Both the position numbers and the translations under genes were made by a program. From Lunularia cruciata (Eukaryota; Streptophyta; Marchantiopsida; Lunulariales; Lunulariaceae), in contig OX419755.1 of assembly GCA_948567375.1 (NCBI GenBank), positions 60,151,945 through 60,215,944 of the forward strand: 64,000 nucleotides of DNA, read 5' to 3'. The notes beneath the pieces were generated by a model. The model searched no databases and was not told the origin of the DNA. It worked only from the letters and a program-made list of their open reading frames with translations. Position 1 is the stretch's first letter, and each line of letters starts with the position of its first letter. Positions 23,035-36,660 of this stretch are shown here, in pieces.

Positions 23035-26000
23035 AACTTCCTCCTTTTAAGAAGTAATGTACTCATCACAAAGCGGTTGCTCAAAAGATTTCACTAACAC
23101 TAGTGCATGGATCAAGTTAGCTACTAGCTCCTATGTTGCCTCATACAATGGATACAATTTCCAATGGACAAGATATTCCAAATATAGATGGAAAGTACCA
23201 TGGATGCATTTCTAAATAATGCATTTGACTTTATATTCCTCTATGTCATCAATGAGTGTTAGATAATGTCAAATTTCTTATATGGGAGGAAAGTGGGGTT
23301 CATATTAAGGTACATATTTGTGTAATAAGGAAACATGGAACAATAGATGGATCTTCTTGTGTGGTGATATGCCACTATGCCAATTTGATGACGGATGGGA
23401 AAAAGCCCAATAAAACAAGATCTAAGCTTACAAAAGCCAACTAGAGTGAGGTTGGTTGTGGAAAACTAGACTTGATCTCCTAATATTGAACTCTATGTGC
23501 CAACCATGTGCATCTACATATTACTTTTATCAATTTTGGGCCATCTGCAGCCTATGCTTGGCGTTCTCCACACCATGCTGGATTTCAGAAACAAAAGTGT
23601 TGATAATGTCAACCTTGGTAGGCACCAGGTGGATCCTCATCTATCTTGAAGGCGTGAAAGGATGCTCTCCATACATGAGGAAGAATGGTGTGACCTATGT
23701 AGATGCATTCACTTAATTGTTGTAGGCAAATTCCACTAGTGGAAGTAAGGTGTCCCACCTCTCTTGCTCATCTAACATGAAGCCTTGAAGCATGTCCTCA
23801 ATAATGTGATCAACTTGCTCTATTTGTCCATTGCTTTGTGGATGGTAAGTTGTGAACATGGCTAATTTGGTTTTGAAGATAACAAAGAATGTTCTTCAAA
23901 ACAAACTAGTGAATTGAGTCCCTTTATCAATTATGAGCACTCAAGATAGGCCATGGTGAGAAAAGATGACATCTAAGTACAATTGAGCTAATTGTGGAGC
24001 AATCACATCCTTGGTGGTAGGATGTGCATGAATCATTTTCTTGAGTTGATCATCAAAGATGACAATAGAGTCAAACCTTGAGGTGATCTTGAGCAATTCA
24101 CAAACCAAATACATGCTTACTTATTCTAAATGTTGTTTAAGAGTAGGGAGGGGTTGAAGGAATGATATAGGAGCTTGATTAGAAGTTTTATTTTGTTGAA
24201 AAAGTAGGCAACTTTGAAGATTTTCCATCATATTTTTGCTCATCTTGGGCCAATAGTAATGGCATTTGATTGCATCTAAGGTCTTGTACATTCCAACATG
24301 ACCTACAATTGCAGAATCATGATATTTGCTAGGATGGTGGATCATATAGCTTTGGCATCCAAGATTCATAATTTACCATCATGAAAGCTGAGTCCTTGGG
24401 TACTAGTGATGCCTTTGGATGATCAAGCTCCTACAATTTGTGTGTTGATTTTTGTAGCAATAAGATTCCTAGGCCAAAATTCTGGGTTCATCTTGACCTT
24501 TACCACTAGATTTTTTGCCATAAGTATTTGAGTGAATGCATTAGCAAGTTGTTTCTTACCTTTGTGATCATCTTGTTGAATCATTGTCTCCACTCTACCC
24601 ACCAAATCTATTGATGAGATAGATCTTTTTGTCTCTTGTGGTCAATCTCCACTACAAATGCCTTCTTGCCAAGATAGTGCTTCCGATGCTTGGTTACAAG
24701 AACAATAGCCAACTTTTCTCTTTTGGTGGTATGATAGTTGTATTCTATTAGTAAAAAAATTTTAAGAGAAATATGCAATTGAGTGCCATCCATCATGCAG
24801 CTCTTGTTATAGGACTGCTCCTATTGCTACACCTAATGCATCTTTAGCTAACTTGATTGGACATTTGGATCATACAATTTCAAGATTAGTGCATGTAGTA
24901 ATGCATTTTTCAATTTCTAAAAGGCTAATTCTTGTGTGGTTCTCCACATCCACTTCTTTCCCTTGCCAAGTAGTGCCATTAGAGGTTTTATGATCTTGGA
25001 GAGGTCCTTGACAAATCATTGATAGAACCTCATCAATCCCAAGAAACTCTTGAGTTGAATCTGATCTTCTAGAGCACTCTATTTTTGAAAGCTCTCTATC
25101 TTATCTATTAACACTTGGATACCTTCTATATTTACTCTATGCCCCAAGTAGTCTATTTTAGACTTGGCAAACTTTCACTTTGAGATTTTTGCATACAATT
25201 GATTTTTTCATAGAATCTAGGGTAAGGGGTATTTTTTGGTCATTATTTGTTGATTGAGGCAACAATAGTCAATGCATGTGCATTGAACCTTCCTTCTGCT
25301 TCACAAACAAGACAAGATCCCAATATGGTGATATGATGGGTTGGATAAACCCTTTTTGTAGCATATCCTCAATTTGAGCCTTACATTCCTCCAACTCATG
25401 AGATGATAGTCAATATGGGGCCTTACAAGGAAGTGTCTTCCCAAGAAGTATCTAAATTTTGTGATTTACTTTTTTTTTTGGTGGTAATCTTGAGTGTAGG
25501 TCATTTGGGAAGACATCTTGAAACTTATCGACCGCATCTTCAATTTCTTAGGAATTTGTCCATTGAGTTGTGCACTTTGGACTTCTTTTATTAGACCCAT
25601 GAAACATCCATTTGTCTTATAAATAATTATTATCCTTATAACATAAAGAGGCAATTCTTGCTTGTGTGATCTTTTTTAACCCCAATGATCTTCCATTGGC
25701 AAGTGCTCACTACATTTTTTCTCCAATTGACCTTCATAGTTGAGTTCTCTATACACAAACTGCCTAAGATTGTATTATAATGAGCTAACTATATCACTTG
25801 CCACTCACTTGCTTCTTGATACTCTCCTACGGAATGTTACCTTTTTTGGTAACAATTAAATCTTTTCTATTTGACCATTAGGTAATTCTACTTCTTCATT
25901 TTCATCCTTCTCTAGATCTATTCCCAACCTTATTAAAATAGAGCAAGACAAGAAATTCTTTATTACTCTAGGGTCTATCATTTAATTGCCTTCTAGGACT

Positions 26001-26745
26001 CCATTCATAACAATCAATTGTGAGTTTATCTTCCTCAACCTTTGCGCACTTGTCCTCTTCCTCCTCCCACTTTTTTTCTTCTCCATTGAGCTAGTAAGGC
26101 CATGAAGTACATTTACTAGTGATCTTTGTTTTTATGATATGATTTCCATATCCTCTTCTTTTATTTGTCTCTTAATGTTCTTCAAAGATTGCTTGTATGG
26201 ATGTTGAGTGCCAACTTGATTGGACATTTTGGGTCATACTATTTCAGGATTGGTGCATGTATTATTGCATCTTTCAATTCCTAAAAGGCCAATTCCTATG
26301 CAATTCTCCATATCCATTTCCTCTCCTTGCCAAGTAGTGCCATTAGAAGTTGTGTAACCTTGGAGAAGTCCTTGATAAGTCAACAATAGAACCTCATCAA
26401 CCTCAAGGAACTCTTGAGTTGAGTCTGATCTTTTGAGCACCTTATTTTTGAATCACCTCTATTTTAGTTTTTAACACTTAGATACCTAATGCACGTACTC
26501 TATATCCTTGATAGTCAATTCATACTTGCATTGTATCATCCTTCTTTGTCACAAACAACATAGAGCTCTGTATGGTGATATGTTGGGTTGGGTAAACCCT
26601 TGCTACAACATATCCTCAATTTATGTCGTGGACTCCTCTAACTCATGTTTGATAGTCAATATGGGGTCTTAAAAGGGGGTGTCTTCCTAAGAAGTTGCTC
26701 AATTTTATGATCAGGTGGTGTGATAAGAGCAATACCTAAAATAAT
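23035..26745 (-). pseudogene. Degraded CHR gag-pol
   Basis: Minus-strand pol remnants in the expected order. Integrase core lies near 23,450-24,100. The zinc-binding part is at 24,369-24,130 (SAIVGHVGMYKTLDAIKCHYYW in pieces), with its second Cys pair damaged. RNase H lies at 24,796-24,610 and RT/protease traces at 24,850-25,950. At about 26,200 a gag-like stretch joins a second copy of the RNase H/RT region (26,209-26,740), so two fragments are fused. The minus-strand homology ends at about 26,745, where plus-strand CHR sequence begins. Many stops; not expressed as protein. Confidence 0.65.
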
Positions 26746-26749
26746 TATG

Positions 26750-27126
26750 GAATGACAAGAGCACCTAATTGCATATTTCTCTCAAAATTTGTTACCAACA
26801 AAGTACAATTATCACACCACCAAACAAGAACAATTGGCTATTGTCCTTGCAACCAAGCATTGGAAGCACTATCTTGGCAAGAAAGCATTTGTAGTGGAGA
26901 TAGAACACAAACCTCTAGTCTACCTCAAGATATAAAAAGATCTCTCATCCATAAATTTGTTGGACAAAGTGGAGACAATAGTTCAACATGACAATCACAT
27001 ATGTGGAAGGCAAGAAATATCTTTCCGATGTAGTCACCCAAATACCTATGGCAAACAATCTGTTGGTAGAGGTCAAGATGAACCCAAAATTTTGACCAAA
27101 GAATCTTATTGCTATGAAGATTGACT
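26750..27126 (+). pseudogene. CHR plus copy: RNase H fragment
   Basis: Translation gives YNYHTTKQEQLAIVLATKHW and HYLGKKAFVVEIEHKPLVYL, standard Ty3/gypsy RNase H blocks, followed by linker sequence toward the integrase. Stops and a frameshift are present. It ends at the target duplication CATAG of the LCL solo LTR. Confidence 0.7.
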
Positions 27127-27510
27127 CATAGTGTGGTGCTCACATTTGTTTTTCTCAAAATAAAGAAGAAGAAGTGTACAGAGAAGTTGAATTGCGCCTG
27201 TATGGCCGAAGAAGGCGAAGAAAAGAGTCATCGGGATGAAACCCGAAGTAAAGTGACTTCGAGTCATAAGGCAAAGTACTCGGAAATGCCCTATCAGCAT
27301 ACAACCCGAAGTAAATTGTCTTCGGATCAGGGGGAGCTCAACCCGAGGCAAAGATAGTCTAACAACCTTTTGGGGCAAGAAATTCAAGAAGGGGCTGTTT
27401 TAAAACTGGCAGCCCATACACGCGAAGGTTGATTGACAGTGACAGGTGCATGCCGGAGGTGTGATTTCTTGGTAGAAACTTGAAGCGACAAAAGACGAAG
27501 GAGCGCAACT

Positions 27511-27520
27511 CTATAAAAAT
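27511..27520 (+). promoter_or_regulatory. TATA box of LCL LTR
   Basis: CTATAAAAAT lies 18 bases before the ATG of the LTR-encoded protein. The same box is at 61,401-61,410, near 3,257-3,264 (minus) and near 43,533-43,542. Transcription start is inferred to lie close to the ATG, which puts the protein gene in the R/U5 part of the LTR. Confidence 0.6.
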
Positions 27521-27538
27521 TGGAACTGCAACAACAAA

Positions 27539-30049
27539 ATGTTGAGTAATTTTCCTTTGCTGAGAAGTTGTCTTGCAGGTGATTGTAGAAAGGGAAATAG
27601 AGTTGGACTCATGTTAGTGCGCAAGGGCGAAGTCGCAAGAGTGAAATCAAGAGAAAGTGAGAAAGTAGAAGAGATGGGAGGAGGGAAGAAAAACTCCGAA
27701 TTTGCAGTGAGAAATCATGCAATTCGAAGATAAGATGTGATAGCGAGGATCGAAGTCTTGAGCCAACTTTGGATCACTTTTTTGGCATGGAATTGGAACG
27801 TAAGTTTTCCAAGATTCATGACAAAAATCATCGAGAGTAAGTGTCTCGATGGACAAAGTCGGATTGGAGACTTGTACTCGGGAAGGAGGTAGGCTCAGAG
27901 TAGGGAGCCACGTTCTTGGGGAAAGGAGAGATAGCCCAAGAGACTCAGGAAGTGAGAGATGCCTTCTCGTCGAAAAGAACAAAGAATGGGTACAAAGTTG
28001 AGAGTTACAAGGATCCAGTGAGAAGAGGGATCGTGAGTGCTCTCATGGCGATCTTGAAGCCGGAGAGAACAACTTATGTGATGAAACACCAAGCGGTGTT
28101 CTTCCATAAGTTGTTTGCAAGAGAACCAATTAATTGGGCGAGGTGTTTTCATGGGAGAACGAGGCAAATGGTGTGGAATTTGCAGGATAAGTCGCCTCCA
28201 CACTACATTGTGCCATTTGCAACACACTTCTACCTCGGGCTAAATTTGCTAAACTCGGCGGAGCGGACTCGGATGGTGTCGCATTTCCATCCGGATGTCC
28301 GAAAGGAGGTCAATGTCGAGGAGCAGCAATACATTCTCCAAATCCGGAGCACGGATGACTACTACGCAAAGACAGGGAAGAACGTGGAGGTCGTAGTGAG
28401 TACCCCGACAAAGAAGAGGAGTCGGCAAGGAGAAGCCGAAGAAAGCAAGAAACCTTGAAAGATGCAGAGAAGTAACCCGAGGTGAGGAATGGTGGTAATT
28501 GAGTCAAAAGATGAAGACTCAGAAGGCAAGGCCGAGCTCAAAACGGAGGACTCGGATCATGAAGAGGAACCTAAGCTGACACTACAGAGCAGAGATAGAA
28601 GCAGTGATGGTGAAGAAGGAGGAGAGATGACTTTGGCGCCAGCTGCTGAAGAATACAAAGAAATGCAAGCCGAGTTGGAAGCCGAAGACAACACAGCGTT
28701 GGAGGATGAAGTACCGGTGCCAGAGGAGAAGAAGATTGCAGTACAGCAAGGATTTTGCTTGTGATGTAAGGCGAAGTGTGAAGCGGGGCCGAGTAGAGGG
28801 AAGGAAGAGGTAGAAGAAAGCTCGGGCAATGAGGCATCGATTCCGATACGAAGACTCCAGAGAAGAAGGCGAGTATTGAGAGAACACAAAGTGAGAAGAG
28901 AGACCACTCCGCAGGAGGAAGTAGTTGCCAGTGATGGAGTGGAGTACCTGCGAGAGATAGTGTGCCCCTTGTTGGTGAAGTTGGAGTACAAGAAGAAGGA
29001 GATGCAGTCAACTTGTCTAGAGGTGAAGACTGTTTTGCAGGTCTTATCAAGATTAAAAGAAGAGAACTCAGAGTTGAAGAGAGGTATAACCCGAGGTGAG
29101 GAGGAGAGAGAAGTACTACGAGCGGAGGCAGTAGAGAGAAGTCAGGTAATTGAAGACCTGAAGAGGGAAGTAAGCTATCGAGAGGATCTTGCGAGGAAGA
29201 GTGACATAACAAGGGAAAGACAGGTAGCTGAATACAAAATCTTGAAGCAGCAGTTTGTTGATTCAAGAGTAGAACTTATCCATGCTATGGCGAGGGTAGC
29301 AGCGAAAGATCAAGAACTCAATACAGTGACGGAGAGTATGGAGGAGAAGAAGCAACTCTGGCAAAGAGAGTTGGCTATAAGGTATAGAGAAGAAGACCAA
29401 TTGTGAGAATTACTTTGTAATCAGGAGGAGAAAGTAGTTCAGAAGGAGAAGGAGACGGTGCAGGCCAAATTTGAGGAAGAATTGGTGATGTACAGAGAGG
29501 AATGGCTTGCAGAGCAAGAACAAGAAAGGAAGACACAATTGGAGCCGATAAAGGAAATTGTCCTCCAGATGAATGCAATGTTAAGTATAGAAGCCAGCGT
29601 TCGAATTGAAGAAGCACGCCTGCACGAGTTAAAGTTGTTGGTGCAGGAGATGAGGCAAAGACAAGCAAAAGACACAGAGATGAACACCTTGCTGATCAAA
29701 TTGAGAACTCACATAGATAGGACGTAGAGGATAACATTTCAATTAGATTAGGCTTAGTGAAAATAGAGCTAGAAAAACTTCAGAAAGGTGTTGAAGCAAA
29801 ACCCAAAGTAAATAACATAGGAGTCCAAATGTCTTTGGAGTTACCATCAGAGACATTAGAGAAGAGTGGGTCGGGAGATAAGGAGTTAGATAGATTACCC
29901 ATTAGTGATATTTAAGATCAAGAAAGATAATTTTTAGATCTAGTAGACGAAGTAGGAATTATGAAACCCGAGGATAGTGTATTAGGAAGTAAAGTACTTT
30001 GGGTTTGGGTTTGAAAGCCAAAGAAGAAGTAGACATTGGATCGGAGTAG
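27539..30049 (+). pseudogene. LTR-encoded coiled-coil protein, copy 4
   Basis: Starts MLSNFPLLRSCLAGD at 27,539 and ends at the conserved stop at 30,047-30,049. The conserved domain is almost undamaged from 27,916 to 28,458 (KNGYKVESYKDPVRRGI, NWARCFHGRTRQMVW). The acidic part follows (28,489-28,764) and then a long coiled coil (28,876-29,727) with heptad-rich Glu/Lys/Arg/Leu. Several stops, and small indels, separate these parts. The C-terminal block HELKLLVQEMRQRQAKD is shared by all copies. Gag-like or structural roles are possible; I cannot name one. Confidence 0.7.
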
Positions 30050-30847
30050 TAACAGTTTTGAGATTTGAAGAGGCAGATATGAAGATGTGCATTGTCATTT
30101 CGGATCTACGGGTTAGAAGAGTTTTTGTAGAACGGGGTATAGTTGTTAGAACTGTCGATTGCTTCACTATTTAAGAGTGGCATTCATAGGAAAATGTTGT
30201 TCAGTGCTCATAATTTTGAGAATAGATAAAGCGAAGTGTTGTGAAGCAGTGCTCGTCGCTTGAGCTTGATTCCAAGTATCAACTTTGCAATTGTGTTTGT
30301 GAGTGTTTGGAGAAATTTGAAGTGCAAGTCAGAGTGCTTGTTGGATGTTGGATTCCACAGCCTTGATCTTCATTCTATGTGTTTGATCCTGAGTGAAGTG
30401 CAATCAAAGCAATGCCTTGACAAATCTGAGAGGAATTGTAGTGTTGGTAGTATTATGCATTTGTGAGTGCAGTGCAAAGTTGATGTGAAGCAATTTTGAT
30501 CGAGGAAGTTGTACCTTCAGTGGAGGGGTAGAACACAATTTTGAGGCAAAGTCGTTTTGCAATGAAGTGCTGTTTTTGGGAGAGCCTAAATCATCACAAT
30601 CAAGATTGTTTGGAAAGAATTGAAGGATTTGTGATTAAGGAGTGTTAATTCATGACAAGACTGCAAGTCAGTGCTTGTTACTCTCTTCTGGGTGTGGTTT
30701 CTATTGAGAGATTAAAGATGCAACCAAGAAGAACTAAAATTGTTACTTTGCTTTGTATTTGACCAATTCTGACTCGTATCTCTACGGGAACGAACTTTAC
30801 TTACCCAATTACCGCAAAAGTGATATTTGCCGGGTTGTCACACATAG

Positions 30848-31341
30848 ATCATATGAGCTCAATCATCCAAAGCATAACTAGTACCCAAGAGCTCACCTTT
30901 CATGATGGCAAGTTATGGATCCTTGATGCCCTAAATCTAAGAACCACCATCTTGGCAAAATGTCATGGTTTGCCATTGCAAGTCATGTTGAAGTGTGCAA
31001 GACCTTAGGTGCAATCAAATGCTATTACTATTGGTCCAAGATGAGCAATGATGTGATGGAGTACATTCAAAGGTGCTTACTATATCAACAAAATAAAGCC
31101 TCTAATAAGGCTCTTGCATGAATCCTTCAACCCCTTCATACTCCTACATTATGTTGGGAGCAAGTTAACATGGATCTGGTTTGTGAATTGCCCAAGAGCA
31201 CCTCATGGTTTTACTCCATTGTAGTCTTTGTAAACCACCTCAACAAAATGATTCATATATATCCTACAACAAGGATGTGACTACTCTATAATTAGCTCAA
31301 TTATACTTAGCTACAATCTTTTCTTACCATGGCTTGCCTCA
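30848..31341 (+). pseudogene. CHR plus copy: integrase zinc region and core start
   Basis: Reads HDGKLWILDALNLRTTI, then the zinc-binding stretch with several frameshifts, then CELPKSTSWFYSIVVFV (integrase core beta strands) and SYHGLP-like text up to the insertion of the complete CHR element. Decayed. Confidence 0.6.
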
Positions 31342-31346
31342 TATGC

Positions 31347-32088
31347 TGTAATACTCCAAGGATATGAGACCTAAGAAGAAACACACCATGAGAAACACAT
31401 GATTTCACACTGAAACCTCCGATGCCCCAAAGGAGCACCTTCTATTTCTTATATAGAAAAAGAGGATCTCTTCCAAGGAAGCTCCACCCTATGATTAGGC
31501 ACACTGATTGGTGACATGTCAGCAAGCTCCACCCTTGGATTGCTTACTTGGATGGGTGACATGTTGGTCTTCGTCCTATCTGGTTGGTCAAACAAGCTTT
31601 GACCAGAGGGAATCTTTTAGGGAATCTTCTTGTAGGAATCTCAAAATCACGTAGGTGAGGTACCATTGGAAAGCTCAAAGCAAGGGGAGGAAAGGCCAGC
31701 CTTTTTTTTGTTGGAGGAATATGTACACATTCTTGAGGCCTAATTCATCCATTTAGGCCTTTAAAATTGCCTTCAAAGATTTTAGGCATATTTTGGTTCC
31801 TACTCTATTAGTAGAAGTCCCCTTTTGGTGATACCTCTTTTTGATCCATTTAGTACATCATGTGTAACACCCTTCTAGATGTTACCAAACAAATTCTCAC
31901 CTTTAAATCATATGTCTAGCTATTGGTTCTAAGGTTATCAAGTCTATTTTGGTTTTTGCCCTACTAGTACAAGTACTTTTTGGTAATACTTCTATCTGAT
32001 CTATTTTGAACATCATGTATAACATCATTCCAGATTTTACCAAACCAAATTTCACATCTAGATCATATGGCTAGCTCTTGGTATTACA
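31347..32088 (-). repeat. CHR 3' LTR
   Basis: 742 bp; plus-strand text runs from TGTAATACTCC to GGTATTACA. It is similar to the 5' LTR at 37,240-38,012, with many substitutions and indels, so the insertion is not recent. Confidence 0.85.
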
Positions 32089-32104
32089 AACCTCCCTCCT
32101 TTTA
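32089..32104 (-). promoter_or_regulatory. CHR polypurine tract
   Basis: Minus-strand AAAAGGAGGGAGGTT directly before the LTR start TGTAATACC. The plus-strand CHR copy has the matching AAAAGGGGGAGGTT at 38,914-38,927. Confidence 0.75.
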
Positions 32105-35100
32105 AGACGCAACGTCCTCATTGTGCAGTTGTTGCTCAAATGCTTGCACCAACACTGGTGCATTTGTCAAATTTGCAGCGGGCTCCCAGGTTGCTTCATA
32201 GAGGGAGTAACCTTTCCACTATACTAGATAGTTGATCCGTGGATGACGAGTACCACGCATGTGTTTTTGGAGAATACCCTCCACTTCATATTTCTCCGTG
32301 CCATCAATAAGTGTTAAACAAGGTCAAATGTCTTGTGTGGAATGACAAGGGCCCTATCGGGAAGTATATCTGCATAGTAGGGAAACATGGAACACTAGAT
32401 AGATCTTCATGTGTGGTGGTAGCTCAAGGTGATAGGCCACAACATCGACTCAATGAAGAATAGAAAAAGGCCTAATAAAATGGGGTCTGAGCTTATGAGG
32501 GCCAACGAGTGTGAGGTTGGTTGTAGACAACCAAACCTGATCCCCAACATTGAACTCCATGTGCCTATAGTATGCTCAGCATGATGCTTTTGTCAATTTT
32601 GTGCAATCTGCAATCTGTGCTTAGCACGCTCCACACTTTGTTGGATTCTAGAAACAAATGTGTTGACTGCATCAACCTTGGTAGCCATCGGACGGATCTT
32701 CATCAAGCTAGAAGGTATGAAGGGATGCTTACCATACATGAGGAAGAATTGAGTGACATGGGTAGATGCATTCACCAAATTATTGTAAGCAAATTCCACC
32801 AATGGGAGTAGGGTGTCTAACTCTCTTACTCCTCTAAGGTAAAGCCATGTAGCATGTCTTCAATAATGCAATTAGCCTGCTCTATTTGTCCATTTGTTTG
32901 GGGATGGTAAGTTGTGGACATGGCCAACTTGGTTTTGAAGAAACCAAAAAGTGTTTGCCAAAACAAATTGGTGAATTGAGTGCCTCTATCGGTGATGAGT
33001 ACTCAAGACAAGCCATAGTGAGAGAAGACTGCATCTAAGTATAATTGAGCTAGTTGCAGAGCGGTAATATCCTTGGTGGTAGGGCGTACATGAATCATTT
33101 TGCTGAGCCGGTCCACAAAGACCACGATGGAGTCAAACCTTGAGGTGGTCTTGGGTAATTCACACACAAGATCCATACTCACCTATTCCCAACGTTGTGT
33201 AGGAGTGGGGAGAGGTTGAAGGAGCCCTACATGAGCTTGATTAGAAGCTTTGTTCTATTGATAAAGTAGGCAGTTGCGCACGTAGTTCATCATGTTGTTG
33301 CTCATCTTGGGCCAATAGTAATGGCATTGGGTTGCATCTAAGGTCTTGTCCACTCCAACATGACCTACAATGGCCGAATCATGACATTCTGCTATAATGG
33401 GGGTGCATAATTTTAGGACATTTGGGATCCATAATCTGCCATCACAAAAGGTGAGTCCTTGGATGTTAGTGAAGCCTTTGGATGATTGCGCTCTTACAAT
33501 CTATGGATCAGTTTTTGTAGTAGCCAAAATCTTTGACCAAAATTCAGGGTTAATCTTAACCTCTACCACCAAAATGTTTGCCATTGGCATGCGGGTGAAT
33601 GCATCTGCAAGTTGCTTCTTACCTTCCACATAAATGATTATCATGTTGAAGCATTGTCACCACTTTGTCCATCAAATTTGGCAATGAGATAAATCTTTCT
33701 ACATCTCGAGGTAGACTAGAGGTTGTGGTCTATCTCTACTACATATGCCTTCTCACCTAGATAGTGCTTCCAATGCTTGGTTGCAAGGACAATGGCTAGC
33801 TCTTCTCATTCTGTGGTGTGATAGTTGCACTCTGCCGTAACAACTTTTGAGAGAAATATGCAATTGGATGTTATCCATCATGCCACTCTTGTTGTAGAAC
33901 TGATCCTATTGCTATGCTTAATGCATATGTAGCCAACTTGATTAGACATTTTGAGTCATATCACTTCAAGATTGGTGCATGTAGCAAGGTGGCTTTTAAT
34001 TCTTGAAAGGTAAACTCTTGTGTGGTTCTCCATGTCCACTTCTTCCCCTTGCCAAGTAGTGCCGTTAAAGGCTATGAAACCTTGGAGAAATCCTTGACAA
34101 ATCAACAATAGAATCCCATAAACTCCAAGAACCTCTTGAGTTAAGTCTAATCTTCTAGTGCATGCCATTTTTGAATGACCTCTATTTTATCTATCAATAC
34201 TTGAATACCCTTTGCACTTACTCTATGCCCTAAGTAGTCTACTTAAGACTTGCCAAACTCGGCATTTTGAGAGTTTGGCATACAATCAACTCTATTGTAG
34301 AATCTGGAAGGCTTCTATAGATGTTGTTTGTGTTCTGTCATGGTGCTATTGTATACTAAGATGTCATCCAAGAAAACAATAATAGACTTATCCAAATATG
34401 GACAAAATATGTCATTCATTAGACTCATGAAAGTAGTTGGTACATTGGTGAGGCCAAAAGGCATCAAGAGATACTCAAAGTTGCTATACTTGGTTTGAAA
34501 GGTAGTTTTGTACACATCTTCCTCTACAATTCAGATTCAAATCTGAATTGTAGAGGAGGATGGAGAATCTGAATTGTAACCGCTCCGCAAGTCCAATTTG
34601 GTGAAGTGTCTTGCTCCATTGAGTTGATCAAATAGATCATCCATGCAAGGTAAGGGGTATTTTTTCTTCATTGTTTGCTGATTGAGACCTCGATAGTTGA
34701 TGCACATGCGCATTATATCATCCTTCTTCTTCACAAACAAGGCAGGAGCTCCATATGGTGATATGTTGGGTTGGATGAACCCTTTCTGCAGCATATCCTT
34801 AATTTGATTCTTACATTCCTCCAACTCATGAGGCGATAGGCAATATGGGGCCTTACAAGGAGGTGTCTTCCCCAAGAGTGTCTCAATTTTATGATCTATT
34901 CTCCTTTTGGTGGTAATCCTGCAAGTAGATCATCTAGAGAACCATCTTGAAAATCATTTACCACATCCTTCAATTTCTCAAGAATTTTTCTATTGAGTTG
35001 TGCACTCTGGACTTCTCTTATTAGACCCATGAAATATCTATCGGTCTTATAGAGAGCTGTTGTCCCTATAACATAGAGAGGCAATTCTTGCTTGTGTGAT

Positions 35101-36660
35101 TTTTCTTTAACCCCATTGATCAACCATTTTTGCATTCTCATTGTTTTCTTCCTCCAATCTAACATAGGGTTGTAATGCTCCATCCATGGCATGCCTAAGA
35201 TTGCATCATAACAAGCTAATTGTATCACTTGCAATTCAATTGCTTCTTGATGTTCTCCTACAAAGTGTTACCTGTCTAGGTAATGATTCAATCCTCTTTG
35301 GTTGCCCATTAGGTAGCTCTACTTCTTTGCTCTCATCTCTCTTTAGATTCATTTCCAATCTTATTGCCACAGAGCAAGACAACAAAAATTCTTTGTTGCT
35401 CTCTGATCTATTAATACTCTCACTTGATTGCCTTCTAGGACTCCATTCATGACAATCAATTGTGAGGTTGCCTTTTGGGACCTTTGTGCTCTCATCCTCT
35501 TCTTTCCTTTGATTTTTTGCTTCTTTATTGAGCTAGTAAGGCCGCAAGGTACATTTACTGGTGATCTTTGTTTTCCAAAGTGATTTCCACCTCCTTCTCC
35601 TTAGTGCATCTTTCCATGTTGTTCAAAGATTGCTTGTATGAAGGCCGAGGGCCTCTAGGAAGACCAGCACAACAGTTGGTAGACATGTGCCCAATATGGC
35701 CACAATTGTAACAATAGCATTGTTCTCCTCAAGTTTCTTCTCCTTGTGGGTTTCCATCTTTCCGTTCTTCTACCCATCCACACTCTCCTTGAAGCGGCTG
35801 TGCTCCTCGGTCTCAAAACCAAAGGTTGCCCAATTCCATTGGTAATGGTCCACCCATGTGTGGCATTTCTGCCTGATAATGTTGAGGTGGAACTTCTCTT
35901 TCACCTCCACTTAATGCCCTTGTTATTCTCTACGCACAAGCAATGGCTTCAAATACCATGCAAAGATTTTGAACCATGACTTCTTGGCAAATTTGCTCCT
36001 TCAACCCTTGTTTGAAATTGTCAAGAGCCTCTGCTAGACTCATATCAATTATTGCAACTTGTAGATCTAAAAGTGCCTCCACATACTCTTGTACGTTGTT
36101 CTTTTGTTTCAATCCCCATAGTTGGATCCGGGCCATCTGCACATGATCCACCGACTGGAAATTTTTCAGCAATCCTTCTTGCATTGTTGTCCACGTGACC
36201 TCTCTTCTCTCTATCAACATGGATCGTTCTTGAGCATCATACCATGTGAGGGATCTATCGGTCAAGTACTCACATGCAAACACGCATGTAGCATGCTTGA
36301 TGAGCTCTATTGAGAACAATTGGAAATATCAATTCATTCGTGAGATCCAGTTCTCCACTACTCCCATTGTATGTTGCCCCTTATAAGACTCAATGTTGCA
36401 TGTCTTCTTCATCCGGAGTAGCAATGTGGCTTCATTGTTGATTGGGTTTGTAGGCACAAGTACCTCTCCAAGTACTTTGATCCCAGGTATTGGGTTTTGA
36501 GACAACTCTTCTTTTTGCATTGCTTGATCATTCCTGAGGGTCTACACTTGATCTTGTAATGCCTCCATGGTCATCTTAATCTCTCAAAATTTGCTCAACA
36601 TCCCTTGCATTCCTTGCACCAACTCTTGCAACTATAGGTCCATGGTTCTTCATGCAACAC
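32105..36660 (-). pseudogene. CHR gag-pol with chromodomain
   Basis: In order: gag (36,520-35,930, SLTWYDAQERSMLIE, MARIQLWGLKQKNNVQEYVE), a zinc knuckle CYNCGHIGHMSTNC at about 35,715-35,674, a damaged protease (LIDQRAT instead of a DSGAT-type box) near 35,410, and RT from 34,875 with [19 protein letters not shown] and the catalytic FLDD in IIVFLDDILVY near 34,360. RNase H lies near 33,900-33,700 and integrase at 33,420-32,590 (VEFAYNNLVNASTHVT). The C-terminal chromodomain (32,330-32,130) reads MRGTRHPRINYLV, a stop, then WKGYSLYEATWEP. A chromodomain places it among the chromoviruses. Multiple stops and frameshifts. Confidence 0.82.

Larger units (their letters stand above)
27132..30842 (+). 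mobile_element. LCL solo LTR, copy 4 (duplication CATAG)
   Basis: A 3,711-bp unit starting TGTGGTGC and ending TTGTCACA, flanked by CATAG at 27,127-27,131 and 30,843-30,847. Five-base duplication plus TG...CA ends and an empty-site match with the CHR sequence on both sides make this a clean solo LTR. It contains the promoter and the whole protein gene, so the gene survives after loss of the element's interior. Confidence 0.9.

Noticed and set aside
22500-23200. CRISPR-like or satellite array (repeated ACAAGATATTCCACATGCA motif)
   Set aside because: Only two or three imperfect copies, explained by decayed and stacked CHR 3' ends; no regular spacers.
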